A stretch of DNA of 64,000 nt from Aplectana chamaeleonis (GCA_029168955.1 JAPDOI010001171.1:150005-214004); one strand, 5' to 3'. Numbered from the stretch's first letter, positions 23,893 to 36,500 are shown. Translations and numbers: made by a program. Notes: generated from the letters alone by a model not told the origin.

Positions 23893-24612
23893 CCACCCCG
23901 ATCGACTCATTGGCCGTGGGAGATTTTGGCATTGGAGTACGCTTTTCGCGCTAGCATTCCATACTCCTCAGAAAGCCTCAATATCAGAATTTCGCAGGAC
24001 TTCTCCATCGTACGAGTTAATTTCAAGAGTAGAAGAGCTCGATTAGCATGCATAACTGGATTCGATGTAGTTTAGCTGTACAACTGTGAAATGTATCGCT
24101 GAAGAAGTATTTTGAAAATATTATATTGTATTGCAATATTATAGAAATCGGTGATGTATAATTATGATTATGAACAAATGATTAATGTATGATCATGAGC
24201 TGCAAATTCTCGAAATCGAGAGCCCATAATTTATGACTCTTAAGCAACAGCTTTGTAATATTAGTTTGGACTGAAGACCTGTAACACTCGTCGAAACCAG
24301 TTCTACATGTCAATTGAGCTGTTCTACCTCTGAAAAGAAGTCGTACGGTAGAGCAATCCTGCGAAATTGTGATACTGATGCTTTCTGAGGAGGTTAAAAG
24401 GCTAGCGCGAAAAGCGTGCTACAATGCCGAAATCTGTCTCACGGCTGTTCTACCTGTTCTACCTGTGAGCTGTTCTACCTCTGAAAAGAAGTCGTACGGT
24501 AGAGCAATCCTGCGAAATTGTGATACTGATGCTTTCTGAGGAGGTTAAAAGGCTAGCGCGAAAAGCGTGCTACAATGCCGAAATCTGTCTCACGGCCAAT
24601 GAGTCGATTGGG
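23893..24612. repeat. Inner palindrome, left arm
   Basis: A ~720-bp inverted repeat bounded by CGACTCATTGGCCGTG and its complement, itself one half of the larger palindrome. It contains a tandem duplication: the segment starting GAGCTGTTCTACCTCTGAAA occurs at 24316 and again at 24467, period 151 bp. The right-arm counterpart has only one copy. Confidence 0.7.
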
Positions 24613-24827
24613 GGTGGGCGTACTGACTCTGTTTCCATCTAATTGGCCATCATAGAGGTCAGAGAACCCATACGCCAGTCAGAGGCAAAAGCGACAGTTG
24701 CGGCGGCGATCGATTTAATTTTCTGGTTACGGTAAGCGGCACTGTGGGCATTTTAATAGCGTAAGCAAAACACTGAGCGAGAATGCGCTCTACTAGACTA
24801 TCCCACTCGATGGAAACAGAGTTCATG

Positions 24828-26687
24828 TACTGTGCTTATCCGCGTCAAATTCCACTCCTCTGCATCAAATTCCCCTCCGCAATCGCGTATTGAGACGCTT
24901 CGCGGCCGCACGCGCTCGAGCCGGACGAGATTCCTGCGCCGTAGCCGACCAGCTGATTGTAGGTGTTTTTTTTTTCATTTTCTTCAATTTTCTTGTCTTC
25001 TGTGACTAAACCCGTCCTGTGTTTCTTCATATATTAAAGTGTTATATCTACATGCACACCAATTTTTTCCTTCCAGATGCCTCCGCAACAACTTCTAGGG
25101 GAGAAAAAAATTCACGGTAGTATTTAATTTTTTAGTTCACGCTTATTTTTGTAATTCTCTCTTTTTGTTTTTCTTCCTTACATTCCAGTGATTTATATGA
25201 TTGTTTGGTTTCCTAGGGTAGATCTGGTTTGATTCCGAAATCGATTGAAGTCGGTATCAAACCGGAACTATTCTTGAAAAAAAAACATGAGAATTACGAA
25301 ACCAAACAATCATAAAAACTATCTGAATGAAAAAAAAAACAAAATCAGAGGTGAATCCCAAAAATGAACGAGAATATGAAAATTTACTTACCATCGGCAA
25401 TTTTTTTTTGCCCTAGAAGTTGTTGCGACGGCATCTGGAAAGAAAAAATAGCGTGCGTGAAGATATAACGGTTTCGCGAAGTAATAAATACGAGAAAGTC
25501 GAAGTCAGCTGCTGAGAAATTGTCTTAAGACTTCGGGGGATGGGGTGGTGGAGTCGTTCAATTCAAAAATGTATGTGGCTGCTCTTGGGCGATCGGTATC
25601 GAGATGGTGGACTGCCGGTGCGCCCCGAAACCACCCCTCTAGAACAAACAGCGCCACGGATCGGCCGTTTGATCATCCCACTATCAATTGTGCCGCGTAT
25701 CAGCCGCCAAGCGCCGCGGACCGTCCGGAAAGCTCATCTGCCGCCGCCGCGGACGGGCCGTGAGTTTCTCTGAGAGCTCAGAGAAACTCACGGCCGTCCG
25801 CGGCGGCAGATGAGCTTTCCAGACGGTCCGCGGCGCAACATTTGATCCACGGCGCTGTGTGTTCTAGATAGGGTGGGTTCGGGGCGCACCGGCAGTCCAC
25901 CATCTCGATACCGATCGCCCAAAAGCAGCCACATATATTTTTGAATTGTTTTTGGATTGAACGACTCCACCACCTCATTCCCCGCAGTCTTAAGACAATT
26001 TCCCCGCCGCTGACTTCGACTTTCTCGTATTTACAACTTCTTCAAACCGTTATATCTACATGCATGTTAATTATTCTTTCTAGATGCCGTCGCAACAACT
26101 TCTAGGGCAAAAAAATTCCCGGTGGTAAGTAAATTTTCATATTCTCGTTCATTTTGAGATTCTCTTCTGATTTTGTTTTTTTTTCATTCAAATAATTTTC
26201 ATGATTGCTTGGTTTCGTAATTCTCCTCGTGTTTTTTTTCAAGAATGGTTCCGGTTTGATACCGACTTCGATCGATTTCCGCATGAAACCAGATCTACCC
26301 TAGAAAACCAAACAATCATAAAAATCACTGGAATGTAAGGAAGAAAACAAAAAGAGAGAATAACAAAAATAAACGTGAAAATCAAAAATTACCTACCACC
26401 GTGAATTTTTTCTCCCCTAGAAGTTGTTGCGGAGGCATCTGAAAGGAAAAATTTGGCGTGAATGTAGATATAACACTTTAATATATGAAGAAACACAGAA
26501 GGACGGGTTTAGTCACAGAGTCCAAGAAAATTGAAGAAAACGGAAAAGACACTTACAATCAGCTGATCGGCTGCGGCGCAGGAATGTGGTCCGGCTCGAG
26601 CACGTGCGGCCGCGAAGCGTCTCAATACGCAATTGCGGAGCGGAATTTGACTCAGAGGAGCGGACTTTGACGCAGAGAAGCACAGTA
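24828..26687. mobile_element. Large member of the TACTGTGC foldback family
   Basis: It starts TACTGTGCTT and ends with the complement, sitting symmetrically at the centre of the 4.4-kb palindrome. Arms share CGCGGCCGCACG and GCTCGAG blocks with two 280-bp elements at 42920-43202 and 48050-48330. Within it lie further hairpins, for example 25196-25317 around ATGATTGTTTGGTTTC. Probably a foldback transposon that grew by internal duplication (inference). Confidence 0.6.
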
Positions 26688-26912
26688 CATGAACTCTGTT
26701 TCCATCGAGTGGGATATTCTAGTAGAGCGCAGTCCCTATATTCTCGCTCAAAGTTTTGCTTACGCAATTAAAATGCCCACAGTGCCGCTTACCGTAACCA
26801 GAAAATCAAATCGATCGCCGCCGCAACTGTCGCTTTCGCCAGAGACTGGCGTATGGGTTCTCTGACCTCTAGGATGGCAAATTAGATGGAAACAGAGTCG
26901 GTCCGCCCACCC

Positions 26913-27575
26913 CCAATCGACTCATTGGCTGTGAGACAGATTTCAACATTGTAGCACGCTTTTCGCGCTAGCCTTTTAACGTCCTCAGAAAGCATCAGTA
27001 TCACAATTTCGCAGGATTGCTCTACCGTACGACTCATTTTCAAAGGTAGAACAGCTCAATTGGCATGTAGAACTGGTTTCGATGTGCATTCGAAGACTTG
27101 TTCAGTTTACAGCATATTGCAATGTATGACCATGGTAACATAAATAAATGATTGTGCAATAACCATGTGTTTCAGGTCTTCAGTCTAAACTAATATTACA
27201 AAGTGGTTGCTTAAGAGTCATCAAATATGAGCTTTCGATTTCGAGAATTTGCAGCTCATGATCATACATTAATAATTTGTTATATAATCATTTGTTCATA
27301 ATCATAATTATACATCACCGATGTCTAAAAGATTGCAATAAATGGTAGTATTTTCACAATACTTTTTTCAGCGATAAATTCCACAGTTGTACAGCTAAAC
27401 TATATCGAAACCAGTTACGAATGTTAATCGAGCTGTTCTACTCTTGAAATTAACTCGTACGATGGGGAAGTCCTACAAAATTGTGATATTGAGGCTTTCT
27501 GAGGAGTATGGAATGCTAGCGCAAAAAGCGTACTCCAATGCCAAAATCTGTCCCACGGCCAATGAGTCGATCGGG
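26913..27575. repeat. Inner palindrome, right arm
   Basis: The mirror counterpart of 23893-24612, bounded by CGACTCATTGGC and GCCAATGAGTCG. It lacks the tandem duplication of the left arm and has accumulated its own substitutions. Confidence 0.65.
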
Positions 27576-27825
27576 GATGGGCTGGATAACATTATTCAAA
27601 AGGACGGTCTGCGGCGGCTCTCAGAACGATCCGCGGCGGTTTTCAGGACGGTCCGCGGCGGCTCTCAGGACGATCCGCGGCGCCTGCAGGACGATCAACG
27701 GCGCTGGCAAGATGGTCCGCGGCGCATTGCCGGCGCATCCGCGGCTTCGGTGAAGGATCGTCCGGTCGTCGGCCGCCGATATCCTGCAAAAGCGCCGCGG
27801 ATCGTCCTTGAACTTCTCTGAGCTG

Positions 27826-27995
27826 CGTCGCGGCTCGTTTTGATAAGAGATTAACAGGTGGCCGTGTGCTATTCCGGCCCCAGCCCGGGCACCTGGTAAT
27901 CGAAGCGCTGATGGGCATCACAGGAGCACGGGCTGGGGCCAGAACACCACACGGCCACACTCCCACCTCTTATCAAAACGAGCCACAACGCAGGC
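27826..27995. repeat. Hairpin insertion in the right arm
   Basis: CGGCTCGTTTTGATAAGAG and its complement bound about 170 bases that are absent from the left arm of the large palindrome. It probably inserted after the palindrome formed. Confidence 0.6.
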
Positions 27996-28065
27996 ACCGG
28001 ACTGCCAAGCTCCCTGTGAGTTGCTCGGGCATCGAGGGTACGTGGATGTGCACAATTACTCTGAC

Positions 28066-28284
28066 TCAGGCGATTATCGGCCCCGACCCGCCTGACAGTG
28101 CGGCTCGTTTTTCCAATCTGCGAGTCGGCTCCTGTTGCTGTCCGGGCCAATGCTGTTGCTGTCTGGGCTATTCCGGTTGGCCCGAACAGCAACAGCAGTA
28201 GCCCGGAGATTGGGAGAACGAGCCGAACTGTCAGGCGGCTCCGATTCCTATTCGATGCGGCTCGGGGCCGAGAATCGCCTGATG
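28066..28284. repeat. GC-rich palindrome
   Basis: Inverted arms include CAGGCGATT, CGCCTGACAG and CGGCTCGTT, with an inner CTGTTGCTGT hairpin. The termini resemble the 27826-27995 hairpin, so both may be one small foldback family. Confidence 0.6.
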
Positions 28285-28965
28285 AGAACTAAACTCGCGA
28301 CACTGAACGGTGTTCAATTTCTCGTTTAAATGTGCTTCACTTTGTTGGGAAAACCCATTGAGCAGCGGAACCGAAGAGAAAAAAGTTTCTTCCATACAGG
28401 CAGAGCTTCACTATCAATCATCAGTTTTGCTGACCATAGTACATCTGTACAATAACACGTTTCGAACATTCGAGATCGCCCCCCCCAAAGGTACTTGCCC
28501 TCCACCCCATCAGTTCCAATCCTTCACCTGCTTAGCCCTATATACAGATGTTGGATAGCAGCCCTATATCGCTGTGATATCAGCTTTACAGTGCTGTGTA
28601 GAAGACTCTTATCATACACGGTTTCTCGGCAGAGCGCCGCGAACCCCGGCACATGGTTCCCGGACAAAGCGCCACGAAGCAGCGCTTTGTCCTGTCTCAT
28701 CATATCTCAATAATAATTGCTTTCCATGTGATCCTATGAGTCGTTTGTTTGCCGTCGGCATAACTTGCAAACCCTTCCTTCCCACTACATTTATAGTGTC
28801 AGATGTCCTGAGGTAGTAAGTCACATTTTTTCAGCCAAAATTGCTTTTTTTGGGATAGTGCCTTCCTGAGAAAAAAGGGACAGCTAACAGAAGCCAGCCA
28901 ATGTAGCTGATTATAAAAACAATCAAACAAGAGTACAATGACAACTGATCTCCATAGACGCACCA
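28285..28965. other. No firmly supported feature
   Basis: A minus-strand frame ending at 28821 reads LSLYSCLIVFIISYIGWLL then a short tail to a stop. It looks like a membrane segment, but it has only a weak possible acceptor and no partner exon, so I do not call it. Confidence 0.4.
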
Positions 28966-29417
28966 TTAAAGGCAGGGTTCGCGATAAAAACGACTTTTTA
29001 GCTCTGTTCATAAGAATGTAGATTTGGCCATCGCAAAAGTGAAAATAAGTGAAAAAACCCGGAAATTCCCCGGAAAAACGCCCAAAAACAAAGTATAACG
29101 GCTAATTACTGGTGTCGGCCGGCCCCCTAATTAATGCGATTTCCAATAATGCTTGCTTATCCGACATTTATTTTGCTGTTAAAGTAATCAGTGGTCTCCA
29201 GAAATGTTCAGAAATTAGTTAAGAAGCAAAATAAAAGTTGAAAAAACAGGCTTTAACCCAAATTTCGATAATTGGGGGCGGGAGGACACCAAGCCATAAC
29301 TTTCTCCTGAGCGTTTTTTCTCCAATTTTTTGTTTATTTTCACTTTTGTGATGGCCAGATCTACCATTCTACGGTGATAGCACAACAGCCGATTTTATCG
29401 AGAACCCTGCCTTTAAG
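28966..29417. mobile_element. TTAA-flanked MITE, family A variant (A3)
   Basis: TTAA then AGGCAGGGTTCGCGATAAAA, and TTATCGAGAACCCTGCCT then TTAA, 452 bp. The interior is long-range palindromic: the CACTTTTGTGATGGCCA area near 29342 mirrors 29022-29034. A ~40-bp relic with the same termini is at about 37900-37939. Confidence 0.8.
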
Positions 29418-29575
29418 AACCATGAAAAATGAGCTTTCAAAAAACATGAAAAGCCGAGGCGTAACAACAAATTTTGAGTTCAAAAAACAAGTCTTAAATC
29501 AAATAAGGCTCAACATACTGATCTAACAAACACCGTAATTGCGTAAAGAGCGAGAGAGAAGACAAAAAAAAATTG

Positions 29576-29876
29576 TAGTCTACAGCAATGGAAGTAGGAC
29601 CTGGTGAGGTTGCGGACTCTTCCTAACATGCTGTAGTCTGATTGTGTTATCACTAATTTTTTCGAATAAACTGAGATTGGTCTGTGGGTTTTTGTTTCCA
29701 CTCTCAGACTTTCGCCAGTTTTCATTGCTCCCACAGATGTAGTCATATCGGTGAAAACACAGACTCACCGATCTATCACATCTGTTTCGGAAAAATGAGT
29801 GATACCACTAACAAACTACCGTATGTTAGGACGAGTCCGCAACCTCACCAGGTCCTACTTCCATTGCTGTAGACTA
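29576..29876. mobile_element. Inverted-repeat element, ~43-bp ends
   Basis: The ends TAGTCTACAGCAATGGAAGT and complement continue almost perfectly for ~43 bp through GGTGAGGTTGCGGACTC. Total 301 bp, no coding capacity; the target duplication is uncertain. Confidence 0.65.
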
Positions 29877-30406
29877 TACCTCATCGGCGTGGTGAGGGTA
29901 CGGAATAAAAACGAGAGACACTACAACACAACAAAAAAAAACAAGAACTCATATAGAAATATAGGTATAAAACTAAACAGAGACAGCTCAGTGTAAGAAA
30001 GTTGTACACTAAAACCTTTAACAAGAAGCGTTCTTAGAATAAGAACGGATTTATAAAAAACATAGTCATGTGCGATGGCAACTCCTGACATGTTTGCCTC
30101 AAAATATGAAAGGCAACTGCCCAATATAATAATAGCGTGCTATGGCAGCCGGAAGTCCACACACTGCTAGCCGGTCATATTGCAACGACCCCATATTAGA
30201 ATTCTGCCGAAATATCGCCGGCAATAAGCCCAGCGAAAAAAGCATGTTGCTAGCTTCACTCTGTCATAACAATTGCCTGATTATTAAATAGGGAACCTTT
30301 TTTTTTCATATATAGTAACAAGCGTATCCGGGTCTGCCATCCCGCATAATCTCGTTTTGAGGTCCGATGTTTGCCTTGAAACGTTACCATAGCATAATCC
30401 TGAATA
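29877..30406. other. Downstream of the XPO5-like stop codon; no other feature
   Basis: AT-rich DNA. On the minus strand this is the expected 3' UTR and flank of the XPO5-like gene. No canonical AATAAA was found close to the stop; a TTTAATAATC stretch at about 30282-30291 is a possible weak signal. Confidence 0.35.
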
Positions 30407-30544
30407 CTATAGCTCTTCGCTGGCAAAGAGTGAGGCGATATCCTCAAAACTGTCATTCTCCTCCTTCACAACATGCCGCCTTTTCTCTATAGGTGGAAGA
30501 GGACGCAGATAGACTGGTTTCTTGTGATGCTCTCCAACAGTAAC
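30407..30544 (-). CDS. XPO5: XPO5-like terminal exon
   Basis: Acceptor ATAATTAG, then 45 codons beginning VTVGEHHKKPVYLRPLPPIE and ending FEDIASLFASEEL, then TAG. VGEHHKKPVYLRPLP corresponds to the GEQFRKEVHIKNLP motif of human exportin-5, and the acidic tail with DIASLF resembles the family's GLATIF ending. In phase 0 with the exon before. Confidence 0.7.
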   Translation of the reverse strand, partial: VTVGEHHKKPVYLRPLPPIEKRRHVVKEENDSFEDIASLFASEEL

Positions 30545-33500
30545 CTAATTATAAACATTCTGTGTAGAACCCAACAATAAGGAATTGAAGTTCTCTGACT
30601 GTCGCTAATTGACGCGTTTTCTAGCCTACCCTAAGTCCACAATAACGAAATGGTAAATACAATTTCAGGTGAAGCTTCTTTGGTGAACACGTACATAGCT
30701 GCACGAGACTGTGCACTTCATTTGTAAACAACGTTATAAGAGAGAGTAAATCAACACCAGAATAAAGGTGATAGTAGCAATCTAAAATGTTCATAAAATG
30801 CTCAAATTAAAAACCCACATTAATCACGCCTTTCAGAAGTTTGCGCGTTAATTCCTTCTTCTGTTTCTCCAAAACCACTTCATCGCCAGCTACCATTGTA
30901 CGAATCTGAACACGAAAGGCTCATCAAGCCAAAAATTATTCCCTACTTTCTGCCAGACAGTTCTCCACCTACGTGACAGGCATGATACCAAATTCGTAAA
31001 TCCACAGTTCAGCACAGCTTTAAAGGTGCAGTCCAAGCTCAGGGACGAAATCTGAGAATTCCACATAATTGTGAAGTAGACCCCCACCCCATGTAACACC
31101 TGCCAAGTGGGAGCTCTCGATTTCTTCAAATAAGAGAGATATACTCTTTCTCTTTCATTCATACGTGCTACCGTGCGGTTGTGTGTCGACAGTGCTCTAT
31201 CAGATAGCTCCACTTCACCAGAGCTCCATATCACCTGATCAGACGTAAAGAAACCTGATTGCGAGGAACCTTGTGGCGGGTTCCGAAACTACATCTACAT
31301 CAAATACAAGCCACCGAGACAGGTGAATTTCGGCCGATTTCTGTTGAAGTCTGCTTCGAGTGATGCCTGCTCCTGCTGCCACTGCTTTCCAGATGGTGAC
31401 GCGCAGCCGAAACATTTCTGCTAAAGGGTGTGCTCCGCCAGTGACATCATCAGTTTCGATCGACCGTGCTCTAGACCAACATCGAGCAGATAAGAGAACT
31501 CCTGATTGCCTTAAAACTCTCATTTCACACATCATTGATACCCAGTGTGAATTTGCTGGTATATTGATGAAAAATCAAGAGCTTCAAGATAAGGTGTCAC
31601 TTTTAAGTGCTGAGAATCAGGCCCTAAAGGTAGCGTTAGCTGAAGCTGAGAGAAAACTGTCTTGTCCGTTATGGCAGCCTAGTCTTCCTTCTTCTGCTCA
31701 GCATGTTGATAGGAAAGTGTTTGTGCCATGTGATGAGAAGGAGCGACTCCGCTCCGTTGTTGATTCCGGAGTTAGATTCTCCTTCCGTTAACAATAGGCT
31801 TGCATATGACCAGGACCATATTATGAACATCCTTGCACATCTGAATGTTGAATGTAAAACCATCGGAACAGAAGACCGCTGAAAGTTGTATTGCCTGCTC
31901 GATTTTTCCAACAACAGCGTGTCAATAGAGCATTTCGCCTACGCTCCTTTCCGGCCAGAGTTTTTCTGCGGGAGTCTCTGGCTGAGGAGGAATTCAGGCG
32001 CAGGCGGGACGCTAGGTTGTCACATACTTCCGGGGTACAGCCATCAGTTACGCGTTCGCGTGCTGAGATTGGTTCTGGAAATTCCAACCTCGACATGACT
32101 CAAGCTACCTCTGACACTCAACGCATCTTATGAAGGTTACCTGTCTCTCGCAGTCAAAATCCTGATAATCATAGATTTCCTCAGAGTATCCGATGTCTAT
32201 GCGCTAACATAAGGTCCTTGCCAAGTAATTCGAGTCATGTCGATCATGTTTTCGGTTCTCATTTTGACATTTATGCATTCTCCGAGACATGGCTCAAAAA
32301 ACGACACCTGATTTCCTCTATTTTCAGTAACTGGATTAACGATTACGATGTTATTCGCTGCGATAGGCCCTCTGTTCAAGGCGGCGGTGTGGCAATCTTC
32401 ATGAGGAACATTTTTCCACATTCTGTTCTGTTTTCGGAATCAGTGAGAGATGGATATGAAATTCTTGCCCTAGATATTTATTGTAACGGGGATACTGCTC
32501 GATTTGTGGTTGTCTACAGGGCGCCTTCATGTACATTGGCCAACTCGGAGCATTTAATCAAAGCCGTTAGCGATTTAGTCACATCAGAGTACCGTATAAT
32601 TATTGTAGGTGATTTCAATTTCCCTGAAATTTGCTGGCATAACCTCCAAGCTACTTATACCTCGTCTACAGCATTTATTAATATGCTCAAAGATTACGAG
32701 TTAACACAGGTAATAAAAGAGTCCACCAGAGGATCATCTACTCTTGACTTGCTGATTGCTTCTGATTCTGATTTATGCTCCAATGTATCTGTACGCTCCC
32801 CAATCGGCTTGAGTGATCACAACAGTATAGAATTTCACATTCCAGGAGCTAGGTTTGACTACCCTATAGTCTACCGTCGACAGTTCTCCAAATGTGACTT
32901 CAATCAGGCTTGCAATTATTTGTGCAGTATCCGCTGAATCGAATCTTTCGGAGCACTCGAGACAGTGAATGAAACATACGAATTTTTCGTTGAGATCTTA
33001 CAACAAGCTTTGAATAGGTATGCGCTTTTTGTTCAGGTCCGAGCGAAACTTGGTAATCTGCCCGCATACTTAGAGACATTGTTCGAGCACAAGGAATGCC
33101 TTTATAATTACGCTAAATCCTCCGGTTATTGGGCAGGGTATAGAGAGTATTCTCAAAAATTTCATAAAGAACTTGCCAAATTTAATAAGATTATTGAGAA
33201 AAGAATAATCAACTCTAATGATAAAAATGCTTTTAATAGATATGTGAATTCTAAACTTACCGAAAATTCTGGGATCGGATGCTTCAGATACGAGGGCAGA
33301 ATAGCTGTCACTGAAGCTGATAAGGCTGATGTTTTAGCCAAAACCTTTGCCAATGCATTTTTGCCAGACGATGAACATTTACAAGATTTTGATTATGAAG
33401 TAATTACTCCAATGAGATCATTTCCTTGGTTCCAGCCAGACGAAATCTATCAAGCGTTACGAAAGTGGAAAAGATCGTTCTCGCTTACACCTGACCTCAT

Positions 33501-36500
33501 TCCATGGCCGTTCATCCAGGGTACAGCTCTTGCGATTGCAAATCCATTAGAGTACATTTTCAATCAGTCCATGATGTCTGGGGAAGTGCCATATCGATGG
33601 AGACACTCATTCGTAACCCCTATTTTGAAAAAACAACCATCTCATGACCCAGGAAACTATAGGCCTGTAAGCATCACATCCTTTTTTTTTGTCGCCTTTT
33701 CGAGAAACTATTAAAAAAGCACATTGTTCATCACCTGGACGAAAACCGCATAATGCAGATGTCGCAACATGGGTTTGTGAATGGCAGATCTGTTGAAACT
33801 AATCTACTAGAATGTGTTAATAGCTGGTCTCAAACACTCGATGAAAAAGGAGCGTGCGATATAATTTATTTTGACTTGGCCAAGGCCTTCGATAGAGTGA
33901 GCCATCGAACACTCATGTACAAGATCACTAAACTAAAATTCCACCCTGTGGTCATCCGATGGATCGAAGCTTATTTAACAGAGCGTACGTTCCAGGTGAA
34001 AATGAAATAATCTTTTTCATCTATACAAAGGATAAAAAGGGGGGTGCCCCAGGGTGTGGTCCCTTCACCGGTGTTATTTAATATCTTCATCGCCGACTTA
34101 CCTAACACTTTTGCAACATGCACTGTTGAGTGTAAACAGTATGCGGATGATCTCAAGATCTATACGTCAATCAAATCGTCTGCTGATTGTTTAGAAATTC
34201 AAAATACAATTGATATAATTTCTCGGTGGGCTCAAGAATGGCCATCACCGTTGGCTCCTCATAAACCAAACTATTTGAGATTGGGTAGTTCTGACGTGAC
34301 TTTCAACTATACTATAGATGGCAACATCATTGCTCTGAGTGGATCAGTAAGAGATTTGGGCGTCTTGTGTAACCACAAATTGGACTTCAGCGATCACATT
34401 AAAGAGATCCAAAGCAAGGTATACCTTCGCACTTATCATATGTTCAAGGTATTCTGCACGAATAGGATTGTCACTCTCCTAAAAGCATACAAAACATATA
34501 TTCGACCTCTCATGGAGTGTGCAACCACTGTTTTTAATCCGTGCAAAAAAAGGGATATTCTCAGAATTGAGAAATGTCAGAACAACTTCACAAGAAAGCT
34601 TTTAATTATGAAAAATGGGCTTCTGTATAACAGAATACCAAGGTACCACACAAGGAATAGTTATTTTAACTTACCCACGCTCGAGTCAAGAAGAAAAGTT
34701 TTTGATTTATGCATGGTCTACAAACTTCTAAACGACAATGTTAAAATAAGGTTCCCACAGTTTTTCAGCCTTAGGCGAACACGAACGAGAGGAGAGCAGT
34801 TCAAAATTGTAATACCTCGAGCTAAATCTAACATTGCTGCACGCTCATTTCCAATAAGAGCGGGTTCTATCTACAGCCGATCGATGCAGAACGTTGCTCA
34901 CATAAACACCTTATCACAATTTAAACGTTTTGCTGGAGCCAAGTTATCAGCGATCGAGGAAATTGCGACGTGATTGACAGGTCTCGGAGAGAGCAGAAAC
35001 TCAAAATGGAATTGCATTCACTTAATTCCTGTTTCATTGTATTGTATATAATCTATATTTTCAAATCCCACTATCATTGTACTCATGTTTCATACGGCTG
35101 TCTTAAACGTCGTAATAAATCAAATCAAATATACGAGGAAGCCATCCTGCGCGCCCACATCAGGAAGCCACTTTGGCACGCTCCTTTTACATCTTTCAAG
35201 CTCAACAGTGGCAAAATGAGCCATGGCTTCCGATCAGTAGCCCCGTTTTTTGCTTCATTCTCAGCCTCTCTTTGTTCAGCTCGGCACGCATAAATCTGCT
35301 GCGAAAGATGGAAGTTACGAGCTTCGGACAACTCGTCCGCCATGCTTCAGCAGCTCAATTTTTGAGGAGCCAGAACTCCGTTCCCAGGGGGGCCTTGTAC
35401 GATTCCGGAGACATCATTGGAATCAGCGTGGGACCGTAATCGAAATAGGCAGAAAAATAGAAAAACGATTCTGGGGTTGGACTGTGCCTTCAAAGGATGG
35501 TTGTGATGTAGACCCACCCCATATAACGCCTGTAAAGTGCGAGCTCTAAATTTCTCCGAATACGCTAGATATAGGAGGAAGCCACCCTGGGGCGCCCACC
35601 TCGAGAAGCCACTTTGGCACGCCCCTTTTACGATCTTTCGAGCTCCACAGTGGCGAGATGAGCTATTGTTTTTGATCAATTGCCCCGTTCTTCCCTTCAT
35701 TCTCTACCTCTCTCTTTGCTAAGTTCGGCTCGCAAACATCGGTCGCAAATGAAGGAAGTTACAAGCCTCGGACAACTCGTCCACCATGTTTTCCTAGCTC
35801 AATTTTTGAGAAACCTCAACTCCGTTCCCAGAAGGTCTTGTACGCTTCCAGAGACATCATTCGAATCAGCGTGGGACCGTTATTAAAGGCAGTGTTCACG
35901 AAGAAAAAGTTGCACGTTTTTTCGGCCAAAACGTGAGCTTTGGGTCCCTCTAAGAAGATTAAGAACGGAAGTGCGACGAAAAGCGGCCGTTAAGTGGGTG
36001 AAAATCTGGTGGGCCAGTCAACCTATTGGGCCACTCCGCCCACGTCCTATAACAGTTTCCTTGAATTCGTGGTGAGATGAGCGAAGGTTTCCGATCAAAA
36101 GACCCGTTCTTCCCTTCATTATCAACTTCTCTCTTTACTCAGGTCAGCTCGCACACATCGGCTGCAAAAAACGGGAGTTACAAGCCTCCGACAACTCGTC
36201 CACAATGCTTCCTAGCTGAACTTTGAGGGGCCATAACTCCGTTTTCAGGGGGTCGTGTACGATTCCAGGGACATCATTGAAATCAGCATGGGACCGTTCT
36301 CAAGATAGGCGGAGAAACTGAAAAACGACTTTTATCGTGAACACTGCCTTTAAGATAGGCAGGAAAACGAAAACCCGATTTCGAGGTTGGACTGTGCCTT
36401 TAAGGGGCAGGGTAAGGCATGGCGCTGTGATCGGTCGGTGGGAGGTGCGGCCCCCTTCCTGCGGCGTGGAAATTTCGCGGCCTCCTCCCTTCCGCATAAA

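Larger units (their letters stand above)
23653..28045. repeat. 4.4-kb nested palindrome
   Basis: The two halves are inverted copies around a centre at 25775/25776, where CTCTGAG-AG-CTCAGAG forms the turn. Outer ends match as CGTACCCTCGATG (left) and CATCGAGGGTACG (right). Each arm is itself built from smaller palindromes. GC-rich motifs such as GGACGATCCGCGG recur more than ten times in the outer and central parts. The arms differ: the left has a 151-bp tandem duplication, the right an extra hairpin of about 170 bp. This argues against a simple mirror artefact of assembly. Confidence 0.8.
31145..35128 (+). mobile_element. CR1-clade LINE, near full length
   Basis: The element is bounded by ATATAC direct repeats (31139-31144 and 35129-35134) inside a family B MITE, so both ends are fixed by the disrupted host repeat. 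It has a ~215-bp 5' leader, an ORF1 region, an ORF2 region and a short 3' UTR ending in a tandem AATAAATCAAATCAAAT tail. The length of 3.98 kb is close to a complete small CR1-type element. Damage is modest: two frameshifts in ORF1, one frameshift and two internal stops in ORF2. Confidence 0.85.
31020..35493. mobile_element. Family B MITE split by a CR1 LINE
   Basis: The left part (31020-31144) starts TTAA then AGGTGCAGTCCAAG; the right part (35129-35493) ends GGTTGGACTGTGCCT then TTCA. Together they match the intact family B element at 37180-37673, with the LINE inserted at a GAGATA site that is uninterrupted there. The degenerate right TTAA (TTCAA) is shared with the next family B element. 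Confidence 0.8.

Noticed and set aside
23402..28329. Several GC-rich ORFs of 60-125 codons
   Set aside because: They occur as mirror pairs on both strands of the palindrome, have no stop-poor bias beyond GC content and match no family.
28821..28952. Minus-strand membrane-like frame ending at 28821
   Set aside because: Hydrophobic frames are common by chance in AT-rich DNA. The acceptor is weak and no other exon or family match was found.
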